Source of the DNA: CAZPAN01 sp964581165
GTDB lineage: Bacteria; Actinomycetota; Coriobacteriia; Coriobacteriales; CADBOM01
DNA: 35,792 nt
Reading direction: 5' to 3'
NCBI GenBank assembly: GCA_964581165.1
Contig: CAZOMM010000012.1
Span: forward strand, 1-35,792
The position numbers and the translations under genes are program-made. Positions within the stretch are counted from its first letter, which is position 1; the number at the start of each line of letters is the position of its first letter. This document shows positions 1 to 7,025 of the stretch, one piece after another. Below the pieces are notes generated by a model. It made no database searches, had not been told where the DNA came from, and saw only the letters and a program-made list of their open reading frames with translations.

Positions 1-2
1 CT

Positions 3-248
3 ATCGAGAACGTCTTGAAGAGCTTGGAGACCGGTGAAGATGTTGAGCAGCTTATTGCCGTACGCTATCTCGAATCGCTCAAAGCAGTGGCCGATGGCAA
101 TGCTACCAAGTTGATTATGCCTATGGAGCTGTCGGGCATTGCTGGTGCTACTAGCTTCTTTTCCGAGATGTTCCAGTCGAGCAAGATGTCTCCTGCGGTA
201 AAGCCAGCCCCTGGCCAAGTTGCGCCCCTGCCTAAGGTCGCCGAATAG
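3..248 (+). CDS. SPFH/band-7 family protein, C-terminal fragment
   Basis: The reading frame is open from the window edge, so the gene starts upstream and only the last 81 or so residues are visible. The segment ARYLE-like 'VRYLESLKAVADGNATKLIMP' region (split here: VRYLESLKAVADG then NATKLIMPMEL) is typical of the C-terminal end of SPFH/stomatin/QmcA-like proteins, where a helix with alternating Ala and Glu is followed by a K-(I/L)-hydrophobic-P segment. Such proteins are membrane-anchored oligomeric scaffolds linked to membrane microdomains and protease regulation. The stop codon lies in a 12-bp unit that is duplicated, giving several stops in a row. The gene converges on the HAD phosphatase on the other strand. 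Family assignment rests on the tail only. Confidence 0.7.
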   Translation: MENVLKSLETGEDVEQLIAVRYLESLKAVADGNATKLIMPMELSGIAGATSFFSEMFQSSKMSPAVKPAPGQVAPLPKVAE

Positions 249-263
249 TAAGCCGAATAGTAA
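240..263 (+). repeat. 12-bp tandem duplication covering the stop codon
   Basis: The unit GCCGAATAGTAA occurs twice in direct succession (240-251 and 252-263). The first copy encodes the last Ala-Glu and the stop of the SPFH gene. A degenerate third copy follows at about 265-277. The result is several consecutive in-frame stops. Confidence 0.8.
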
Positions 264-318
264 GGCTGCCGAATAACCGCAAAACCGCAAGGCTCCTCAG
301 CAAAAAGTTACTTACGAG

Positions 319-378
319 AGCATGTCCTAGGTGCAAATCTCCATAGAGCTTATGGATGAATATCTCCTAGGACATGCT
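319..378. terminator. long inverted repeat between convergent genes, possible bidirectional terminator
   Basis: A perfect 13-bp inverted repeat (AGCATGTCCTAGG at 319-331 and its complement at 366-378) encloses a second perfect stem, TCCATA at 340-345 with TATGGA at 351-356 and a 5-nt loop. It sits between the ends of two convergent genes, where a bidirectional terminator is expected. There is no T-tract on either side, so termination is inference; a palindromic repeat element or a protein site is also possible. Confidence 0.45.
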
Positions 379-404
379 ATGCCTATAACGAAAAGCGCAA
401 AACT

Positions 405-1379
405 CTACTGCTTAGACTTGAGAAGAGCTTGAGCAAACTCAACCCAGCCATCGCAGCAAAAGCGAGAAGTCAAAAATGTCGGGACTTCAAGTTTGGCAAG
501 CTTGTCTAGACAACGTTGACTCCGCAAACCATTTGCCATCATCACATAAGCTCCAGCCGAGTGACCCATCTCTATGTCTGCCGCACCGTCACCTATTGCA
601 AGCGCTTGAGACACATCCAGCCCTTTGCGCTCAATATCCTTAGCTACAGCAACTGCCTTTGAAGTTCCAGCCGGAACAACATGGTAGCCATGAATCTCAG
701 GGATGTTTTCTAAAGTAGTTTCCTTAACTGTAAAGATCATTCCATTGTCTTCGAGAGCAAGCTGATAGCCACTGCTTTCAAAAAAAGTATTTACCTCGTC
801 TACATCCACATAGCCACGCATTGCATGAGTAACATCTCGGTTGAGGCACCTAGGATAGTTGTACTCAATTTTGCCGCAGTATTTCTTGAGTAGAGTCTCG
901 ATAGCTCCGCTATCCGCTATCGCATCATAGGGAGTTTTGTAGGTTTCTTTGTCCCAGTAAAAAGAACCTGTGTCGTACTTGATATCAAGATTGGAAGTAT
1001 CTCTCTTCTGAATAGTAGTGCCCATCTCGCCAATAAACTCATCTGCATCAAGCAAGCGAATGAATTCATTGCCCTGGATTCGACTACGGCCTGTAACGAT
1101 AACGATTTGTATTCCAAGGTTTTTAAGCGCAACCATAGCCTCTGCAATTGCTGTTGAGGGATCCCCCGAAAAGTCGCATAAAAGCTTCCCTCCTGGAGCA
1201 AGCAAAGTTCCGTCAAGGTCGGTATAGACAATCTCAATCTTGGACAGCACCGACATTGCTTCATCGCAGGCAAGATCCATAAGTCCTAGCCCTCTTAGAT
1301 CCATGTTTTTGAAAGATGTAATCTCACTCACGGCAAAGCCTTTCTGATCTCGCTCACGCCGGAACATTATCTCGCTCAC
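405..1379 (-). CDS. HAD-superfamily hydrolase (Cof/type IIB-like phosphatase)
   Basis: Predicted cytoplasmic phosphatase acting on a small phosphorylated metabolite; the substrate cannot be told from sequence. Visible HAD motifs in order: DLDGT at about residues 54-58 (nucleophile Asp and acid/base Asp), VTGR near residue 96, the Lys of the TSKAVAV segment near residue 239, and GDGAADIEM near residue 263. The cap between motifs II and III is of type II size. The N-terminus is uncertain. The GTG at 1379 has an AGAAAGG ribosome-binding site 7 nt upstream, but GTG at 1331 has a similar site, and ATG codons at 1367, 1280 and 1256 are in frame. Family members usually begin 5-10 residues before DLDGT, so about 40 residues may be extra. 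The upstream region is built of repeated GTGAGYGAGAT units. It converges on the SPFH gene. Confidence 0.85.
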   Translation of the reverse strand: MSEIMFRRERDQKGFAVSEITSFKNMDLRGLGLMDLACDEAMSVLSKIEIVYTDLDGTLLAPGGKLLCDFSGDPSTAIAEAMVALKNLGIQIVIVTGRSRIQGNEFIRLLDADEFIGEMGTTIQKRDTSNLDIKYDTGSFYWDKETYKTPYDAIADSGAIETLLKKYCGKIEYNYPRCLNRDVTHAMRGYVDVDEVNTFFESSGYQLALEDNGMIFTVKETTLENIPEIHGYHVVPAGTSKAVAVAKDIERKGLDVSQALAIGDGAADIEMGHSAGAYVMMANGLRSQRCLDKLAKLEVPTFLTSRFCCDGWVEFAQALLKSKQ

Positions 1380-1597
1380 GCCGAAGCCTTTCTTGGAGCA
1401 GTCTTCAAAATGTACCTGAATAGGGCCAATTTAGCACAGTCGTGCCTGATAGTTACACCTATATCTATATATCAATATATTTCGACCAAGCTTGGGTTTA
1501 TCTGCAAGGCTGCAGGGGGGCGTGAAGCTTGGAAAGTTACGACTAGTTCAACCTTTGGGTACACTCCCCTTTTTAGCCCACCGTATAGGAGTCAATG

Positions 1598-1606
1598 TGA
1601 TATGAT
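1598..1606 (+). promoter_or_regulatory. candidate extended -10 promoter
   Basis: TGATATGAT fits an extended -10 (TGn plus a TATAAT-like hexamer, one mismatch). No good -35 hexamer lies 16-18 nt upstream. A start near 1613 would give a short leader to the ATG at 1641. It is the only promoter-like site noted in the 1380-1640 gap, which otherwise holds no recognisable gene. Confidence 0.35.
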
Positions 1607-1640
1607 GACAAACCGTCTAAGTGGAGGGGGCTTTTTATAA

Positions 1641-1907
1641 ATGTGTGATGCAAAAAGTTGCGACAACTTCCCTGCCGCACTCAGGACGCACTCTGCCGAA
1701 ATTCTCGGTAATCAGTGCCTCTCGTCCGACGGTCAACCGTATGCCGATGTACAGAGGCCTTCTTATCAGTGGAGAAAAATGGCGAGCGAACCAGCGCCTG
1801 TAGTGGCACGCAAAGAAAAGAGCGGGAGTCGCATTTGTAAATTCCTTCTCTCCTTTGCTGCCGTCGTGCTGATTGTTTGCTTTGCGCTTTGGCTCTATAT
1901 CTCGTGA
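1641..1907 (+). CDS. small membrane protein, unknown function
   Basis: An 88-residue protein that I do not recognise. Residues 1-60 are hydrophilic. Residues about 65-88 (ICKFLLSFAAVV then LIVCFALWLYIS) form one hydrophobic helix that runs to the C-terminus, preceded by basic residues (RKEKSGSR), so it would be tail-anchored with its N-terminal part in the cytoplasm. An AGTGGAGGGGG ribosome-binding site stands about 10 nt before the ATG, and a candidate extended -10 stands further upstream, which supports it over the overlapping antisense frames. It ends 30 bp before the next gene, also a membrane protein on the same strand, so the two may be co-transcribed. Confidence 0.55.
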   Translation: MCDAKSCDNFPAALRTHSAEILGNQCLSSDGQPYADVQRPSYQWRKMASEPAPVVARKEKSGSRICKFLLSFAAVVLIVCFALWLYIS

Positions 1908-1937
1908 TAACGCCCTCCCCACCCATAAACCTAGCAC

Positions 1938-3752
1938 GTGAGTTACTCGAAAGACGAAATCAATCTTTACTCAAAGTTTGATTTTACCCTGCTCCTTAGG
2001 ACGGAATGGCTCCATAGGCATGTCGAGTCTTGGGAGTACGTCGGTGATGCCCAATGGCACGTTAAGCTCTCTCTCGACATCAACAGCGACAAGATTCGTA
2101 AATATCATCAGGAGACCGTTCCTAGCAAGGGCAAGGTTGATGAACACTGCCAAGAGTCCATTCTAAATCGCGCTCTCGATGAAGAGGAAGAAAAAGAAGA
2201 GGCCACAGCTCATCGAATAATCAACATCCCCGTCCTCAATGTTCGAAAAAGCGCTCAGTTTACCGATTTCAGCGTCTCGGACAAAAATGGACGGCCCATA
2301 AATCTGTTGCTTCGCGAAATGGGCTGCCATGTAGCACTTAACCAACTTGAAGGGGCTATATTGACCCTGCATGGCGATCAAGCCAAAAAGTTCGGAGAAC
2401 GGGAGTTGCCACCCCTCTCTCAAAAGCGCGAACTATCAAAATTTCTGGTCTCATTGTTCAAAGAAACCCTTCCCCCAACCGGAGAAGATGACAAAGCTAT
2501 TGAATTCGGTGAGCCCGGTACTTATAAGCAAGTCAAAGACCATATCGAGAAATCAATAAAAGCTTTGCCAAAAGACCCTGAGTGGCGAGAGTTATCTATT
2601 GATTCCTTGCGAGAGGATTTTGATGAGTACTGGGAACACTCACGCGTATTTAAGTACTTGGTGTCGCTTAACGTGCTCCGTTGGCTTGCATGCGTGAAAG
2701 TAAACTTGGATGAAGATGACTTCTCGATGGTGAAGATGTCTTTTCTAACCTCAAGGAATATCGTGGGAGAGGCAAGGAAGAAGTCTCCTTTTAAACGCTC
2801 TCGCGGGTCGGGCAAGGTGTCCCTCGATATCGATTTAGATGGTGTTGGAGCTAGCGAGGTCTGTCACGTACTTGTTCATGCCCCATCAGGCACCCAATTT
2901 GCTCCATGTAAACCAAAGAAGTCCCAAGAGCAAGGTAATGTCGGGATAAAAGCAAGAATGTTGCAATCTAAGCCGCTTTCTAAAATAAGAATATTTTTCG
3001 CTGATTTGTTGAAAAGAAAAACCCCTGAACACAGATTTTTCATTGTGAAAAGCCTGCTCGAGCGCAAACAGGATGAATCGGAGTTTCCTCCCGAAGCAAT
3101 CGCTTTCGGCTCTTTAACCCCCGCTTGTGCAACGGTAAAGGTGCAGATGGGATGGTCTTCAAGTCCAATCGGTGATGATGGGGAGTCCAAGGGCGATCAT
3201 CTTTATAGGAAAATTCCCGTCCATGACTCCCATGCAGGCGTATACAAAATGTGCCTCAATTTGATGCCCAAGCTCGGTGCCCGATCTTGGGGCTATCTAG
3301 CGTATTTTGGTTTTTCTGCACTCTTCGCGATCGCGATATGTTTGGAATATGCTTCAACAGCATCAACAGCCGATATCATCGGGTTCAGCTCTACGTTTTT
3401 ACTTACGCTGGCCACTATAGTCGCAATGGTGTTGATAGCAAGCAAAGAAGTGCCCTTTGTGAGCAGACGAGTGTTCAAGTTTCCATTCTGGCTTAGTCGG
3501 GCCTGCACCTTCTTCAATGTATTGGTGTTGTTTATCATAATGATACAGGGAACTGGAGTACTTGGTCTTAATGTTCCGTGTGTTGTTTTGTTTTTGGCAG
3601 CGCTAGCAAATTCATTGATGTCAATTATTTACGGCTTCTGGTGTCTTTTGCACCGACACAGAAGCAGCTGGACTTCCGCGCCGGACTCGTTCAATGTTAC
3701 GAAGATTCCCATTTATATAGATCTCAAAGACCAGCAAATCAACGAACAGTGA
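1938..3752 (+). CDS. large membrane protein of unknown function, four C-terminal TM helices
   Basis: A 604-residue protein that I cannot assign to a named family. Residues 1-445 are soluble and mixed in character. They include a run of acidic residues at 81-89 and a VSLDIDLDG segment near 294-302. Four hydrophobic helices follow at about 451-469, 481-501, 517-537 and 543-570, then a short 30-residue tail. This large soluble N-domain with a C-terminal helical bundle suggests a membrane-tethered cytoplasmic domain. The GTG start at 1938 is the most upstream possible, because an in-frame TAG precedes it by one codon; no convincing Shine-Dalgarno sequence is visible, so translation may be leaderless, coupled to the gene before it, or begin at a later codon. 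It is followed by a 569-bp gap, so it is not part of the ATPase operon. Confidence 0.7.
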   Translation: MSYSKDEINLYSKFDFTLLLRTEWLHRHVESWEYVGDAQWHVKLSLDINSDKIRKYHQETVPSKGKVDEHCQESILNRALDEEEEKEEATAHRIINIPVLNVRKSAQFTDFSVSDKNGRPINLLLREMGCHVALNQLEGAILTLHGDQAKKFGERELPPLSQKRELSKFLVSLFKETLPPTGEDDKAIEFGEPGTYKQVKDHIEKSIKALPKDPEWRELSIDSLREDFDEYWEHSRVFKYLVSLNVLRWLACVKVNLDEDDFSMVKMSFLTSRNIVGEARKKSPFKRSRGSGKVSLDIDLDGVGASEVCHVLVHAPSGTQFAPCKPKKSQEQGNVGIKARMLQSKPLSKIRIFFADLLKRKTPEHRFFIVKSLLERKQDESEFPPEAIAFGSLTPACATVKVQMGWSSSPIGDDGESKGDHLYRKIPVHDSHAGVYKMCLNLMPKLGARSWGYLAYFGFSALFAIAICLEYASTASTADIIGFSSTFLLTLATIVAMVLIASKEVPFVSRRVFKFPFWLSRACTFFNVLVLFIIMIQGTGVLGLNVPCVVLFLAALANSLMSIIYGFWCLLHRHRSSWTSAPDSFNVTKIPIYIDLKDQQINEQ

Positions 3753-4040
3753 ACCATGATACACGGCTTGCCAAAGTAACGCTCGGAACAGATGTCTTGC
3801 CTGCCGTTTACGTATCTTTCTGTTTTTGGGCTGGTAACTTTGTCCTGTTTGGATAGCCGTCGAGTCTTGCAGTGCGATGCGGTCGTCTTTATTGCTGTAT
3901 ATATATCCGTTTTCATCTATTACTCAAGTTCTGAGTTTGGAAAGTTAGGCAGGGCAGCAGAACTGCAAAACAAACAAGCCTTTGCCGTCTGTCAGGTTAC
4001 AGGCTTTGCAAGTAGCTCTGATCGTGGTTCAATGTTTGCG
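3753..4040. other. intergenic stretch before the riboswitch, no gene seen
   Basis: I see no convincing gene here. A weak 6-bp stem (AAGCCT at 3976-3981 with AGGCTT at 4001-4006) lacks a T-tract and is unlikely to be a terminator for the gene ending at 3752. The right end holds the candidate promoter of the riboswitch. Confidence 0.5.
4006..4033 (+). promoter_or_regulatory. candidate promoter of the riboswitch/ATPase transcript
   Basis: TTGCAA at 4006-4011 and TTCAAT at 4028-4033 are separated by 16 nt, each matching 4 of 6 consensus positions. Transcription would start near 4040, immediately before the aptamer. The match is weak; position is the main support. Confidence 0.3.
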
Positions 4041-4134
4041 ACCGAAAGGGAGTAGTCGCAATTCCCCTGTCAACATCTCAGCGTTCGCGCTTGGCAAGGG
4101 AGCCGTACTCATAACGGTGACAAGACTTTCTGGC
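4041..4134 (+). promoter_or_regulatory. yybP-ykoY (manganese) riboswitch aptamer
   Basis: The two conserved blocks of the yybP-ykoY Mn2+ riboswitch are recognisable. The 5' block CCGAAAGGGAGTAG lies at 4042-4055 (family: AAAGGGGAGUAG) and the 3' block AAGACTTTCTGGCC at 4122-4135 (family: GAGACCUUUGCC). Between them stands GTCAACATCTC at 4069-4079, like E. coli mntP/alx leaders. Visible helices: CCGAAAG at 4042-4048 with CTTTC(T)GG at 4126-4133; GTCA at 4069-4072 with TGAC at 4118-4121; AGCG-TTCG-CGCT at 4080-4091; CCGT with ACGG near 4103-4117. The gene downstream is a cation-pumping P-type ATPase, a known target class of this riboswitch (Lactococcus yoaB). The assignment was made by eye, without a covariance search. 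Confidence 0.8.
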
Positions 4135-4178
4135 CGCCTTAGACCCGTGTGGGTTGGGGCAGCCAGGAAGTCTTTTTT
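4124..4178 (+). terminator. intrinsic terminator forming the riboswitch expression platform
   Basis: GACTTTCTGGC at 4124-4134 pairs with GCCAGGAAGTC at 4162-4172 (11 bp, one U-G pair), and six T residues follow at 4173-4178. The 5' arm is the same segment that closes the aptamer's P1 helix, so aptamer and terminator exclude each other. Mn2+ binding should stabilise P1, prevent the terminator and turn expression of the ATPase on. Confidence 0.85.
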
Positions 4179-4181
4179 GTT

Positions 4182-4229
4182 ATATGGGCTTTAATATGGG
4201 CTTTTATATGAGCTCTTATATGGACTTTT
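4182..4229 (+). repeat. four 12-bp tandem repeats in the ATPase leader
   Basis: Four consecutive units close to ATATGGGCTTTT start at 4182, 4194, 4206 and 4218; the first two differ only in the last base and the others at two or three positions. They lie right after the riboswitch terminator's T-tract. No function is evident. Confidence 0.75.
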
Positions 4230-4321
4230 GATGTCAGCTGAGGATGACGTGCTGGCATCAAAAACTCCTTAACGGTCAGATGTGGGGTCTGCGTTATTGA
4301 AGGACCAATAAGGAGGAGACA
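4226..4321 (+). promoter_or_regulatory. structured 5' leader and strong ribosome-binding site of the ATPase gene
   Basis: A 13-bp stem (TTTTGATGTCAGC at 4226-4238 with GCTGGCATCAAAA at 4251-4263, one G-U pair) lacks a T-tract. Immediately after it CTCCTT at 4265-4270 is complementary to the AAGGAG at 4310-4315 of the Shine-Dalgarno sequence. TTATTG at 4294-4299 can also pair with CAATAA at 4306-4311 just before that site. The leader could therefore add translational control; that is inference. Confidence 0.5.
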
Positions 4322-7021
4322 ATGAATCCAGATCAGCTGACGGGATCTGTTTTGTTGCAGGAGCAAAAAGACGAACAGCCCGCTAGGCTGCCCTACCAAA
4401 TGACTGCAGAGGAGATCATGAAACAAGTTGCTTCCTCTGCAAATGGATTAAGTTCTGCCGAGGCCGATAAACGCCTAGCTCAAGATGGCCCAAATCAGCT
4501 GCAAGAAGCTAAAGAAAAAAGCGGATTCATAATCTTTTTGGAGCAGTTCAAAGATCTGCTTGTGATCATCCTTATAATTGCAGCAATTATTTCGCTTGCA
4601 TCTGGCGGCTTCGAAAGCACAATTGTTATCTTTGCCGTAATCACTCTCAATGCAATTTTGGGTACAGTCCAAACCCTTAATGCTCGTAAGTCTCTAGCCA
4701 GCCTCAAAGCAATGAGTGCACCCGAGGCCAAGGTGCTAAGAGATGGCGAAATTATCAAAATCCCTGCTGCCGATGTTGTTCGTGGAGACATCTTGATTCT
4801 TGAGGCAGGAGATGCAGTCTGTGCCGATGGTCGCATCGTAGAAAATCATTCACTTAAAGCTAACGAGAGTTCCCTTACTGGAGAAAGCCTCAGCTCAGAA
4901 AAAACCTGCAACACCATCGAAGGCGGCAAGGTGGGTCTGGGAGACCAAAACAACATGGTTTTTTCAAGCTCGCTTATAACTTATGGCCGTGCGCACGCGG
5001 TGGTTACATCTACGGGCATGGACACCGAGATCGGCAAGATCGCTCAACTACTCAACGACACCGAAGAGCGCAAGACTCCACTGCAAAAAACACTCGATTC
5101 ATTTTCGGCCAAACTGGCATTAGCAATCACCATTATCTGCGCGCTGGTTTTTGTGCTATCGATGTTTCGCAATGGCATGAGCCTGCTCGACTCATTGATG
5201 TTTGCAGTAGCGCTAGCCGTAGCCGCGATTCCCGAAGCCATGGCCACAATCGTTACTATCGCCTTGGCTATTGGAACTCAAAAGATGGCCGAGCAAAATG
5301 CAATCATGAAGGAGCTTAAGGCCGTTGAGACTTTGGGTTGTGTGTCGATTATCTGTTCAGACAAAACCGGAACACTCACCCAAAACAAGATGACGGTGGA
5401 GCGTTTTTACACAAGCAGTGGAATCGTTGATCGAAAAAACATAGATCCCCAAGACCCAATAATCAAACGTCTTATCTGCATGGGGATACTTGCCAGCGAT
5501 GCAATCTGTGCCCACGGAGATGAAGAAGCTATCGGAGATCCTACCGAGATTGCACTTATTGACTGTGCAGATGATCTGCGAATCGACTCAATGGGCTACC
5601 GCGAGAATAATCCGCGTTTGCAAGAGATTGCCTTTGATTCGGAGCGCAAGCTCATGAGTACGCTGCATACGCTGGACGGCCAAGCCACCATCCTTACAAA
5701 GGGCGCGGTAGATGTTTTGCTTGCTCGCAGCATATCCATCCTATGTACAGATGGAGAGCGACCCATCACCGAAGCAGATATACAAGCAATATTGCAAGCC
5801 AACGAAGATTTCTCAAAAGAAGGCCTTCGCGTTCTTTCGTTTGGATACAAGCGAATGTCGCAAGGCGCTTCGTATAACGAAGAGCTTAGCGTCGAGGATG
5901 AGTGTGATTACGTATTTGTTGGTCTTGTTGCAATGATGGATCCACCTCGTGCAGAGTCTATGGAGGCTGTTGCTGATGCTAAGCGTGGTGGCATTCGCAC
6001 CATTATGATCACGGGCGACCACAAGACCACAGCCTCTGCAATAGCACGTCGCATTGGAATCATGGACGATGGCGATATGGCTCTAGAAGGAGTGGAACTT
6101 GATTCCATGAGCGACGAGGAGCTCGACCAAGTACTCGACAAGGTATCGGTCTACGCCAGAGTTTCTCCCGAGCATAAGATCAGAATTGTCGATGCCTGGC
6201 AACGCAAGGGCTGTATAGCATCTATGACGGGAGATGGAGTTAACGATGCTCCAGCACTAAAGAAAGCCGACATTGGTGTAGCCATGGGAATTACTGGCAC
6301 CGACGTAAGCAAAGATGCAGCCTCGATGATCTTGGCCGACGACAACTTTGCAACTATTGTTAAAGCGGTTATCAATGGTCGCGCAATTTATTCCAATATT
6401 CGCAACACGATACTCTATCTGCTGTCTGGCAACACTGCGGGCATAATCGCCGTTCTCTATGCTGCGATTGCGGGTCTCTCTGCTCCATTTGCTGCGGTAC
6501 ATCTGCTCTTTATAAACCTAATTACCGATAGTCTTCCTGCCATTGCTATTGCGATGGAGACAGCTCGCAAAGACCTGCTCGACGAAAAACCCCGCGATCC
6601 AAACGAATCGCTTTTGAACAAAAGACTGTTTGTGCGCATTGGACTGCAGGGCATCATCATTTCAATTACAACAATGACATCGTTTTATGTGGGGATGCAA
6701 AGCAGTATCGAAGTTGCAATGACAATGGCTTTTGCCACGCTCTCGCTAGCAAGACTCTTCCATGGATTTAACTGCAGAGGAGAGCACTCTATCTTTAGGC
6801 TTGGGCTGCTAAGCAATCCTTACTCAATAGCGGCATTCATAGTTGGAGCGGGACTTTTGGCCTGCGTTCTCTTTATTCCAGTTCTGCAGCCCTTCTTTGA
6901 GGTAAGCGCACTTAATGGAACACAAATAGCTTGGATTGTGGCCATGGCCTTTGTTCCAACAGTGGTAATTCAGATCTTTAAGTCGGTCTTTGACAAGCTT
7001 GGAAAAAGCGGGATTTTGTAA
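4322..7021 (+). CDS. P2A-type cation-transporting ATPase, probable Mn2+ (or Ca2+) exporter
   Basis: An 899-residue inner-membrane pump that exports a divalent cation at the cost of ATP. Motifs in order: actuator TGES at 186-189; M4 ion-binding IPEAMATIVTIAL, with Pro-Glu conserved; phosphorylation DKTGTLT with Asp347; hinge TGDGVND at 636-642; M6 NLITDSLPAIAIAME. The M4 and M6 sequences resemble the Firmicutes PEALSSIVTI/TDSLPAIAIG subgroup (Listeria LMCA1, Streptococcus CaxP, Lactococcus YoaB) rather than Mg2+ importers. Length and the ten-helix layout are normal. The start has an AAGGAGGAG site 6 nt upstream. The yybP-ykoY riboswitch before it points to manganese as the physiological signal and probably the cargo. 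It converges with the P1 peptidase gene, with only 4 bp between the stops. Ca2+ transport remains possible. Confidence 0.93.
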   Translation: MNPDQLTGSVLLQEQKDEQPARLPYQMTAEEIMKQVASSANGLSSAEADKRLAQDGPNQLQEAKEKSGFIIFLEQFKDLLVIILIIAAIISLASGGFESTIVIFAVITLNAILGTVQTLNARKSLASLKAMSAPEAKVLRDGEIIKIPAADVVRGDILILEAGDAVCADGRIVENHSLKANESSLTGESLSSEKTCNTIEGGKVGLGDQNNMVFSSSLITYGRAHAVVTSTGMDTEIGKIAQLLNDTEERKTPLQKTLDSFSAKLALAITIICALVFVLSMFRNGMSLLDSLMFAVALAVAAIPEAMATIVTIALAIGTQKMAEQNAIMKELKAVETLGCVSIICSDKTGTLTQNKMTVERFYTSSGIVDRKNIDPQDPIIKRLICMGILASDAICAHGDEEAIGDPTEIALIDCADDLRIDSMGYRENNPRLQEIAFDSERKLMSTLHTLDGQATILTKGAVDVLLARSISILCTDGERPITEADIQAILQANEDFSKEGLRVLSFGYKRMSQGASYNEELSVEDECDYVFVGLVAMMDPPRAESMEAVADAKRGGIRTIMITGDHKTTASAIARRIGIMDDGDMALEGVELDSMSDEELDQVLDKVSVYARVSPEHKIRIVDAWQRKGCIASMTGDGVNDAPALKKADIGVAMGITGTDVSKDAASMILADDNFATIVKAVINGRAIYSNIRNTILYLLSGNTAGIIAVLYAAIAGLSAPFAAVHLLFINLITDSLPAIAIAMETARKDLLDEKPRDPNESLLNKRLFVRIGLQGIIISITTMTSFYVGMQSSIEVAMTMAFATLSLARLFHGFNCRGEHSIFRLGLLSNPYSIAAFIVGAGLLACVLFIPVLQPFFEVSALNGTQIAWIVAMAFVPTVVIQIFKSVFDKLGKSGIL

Positions 7022-7025
7022 GAGG

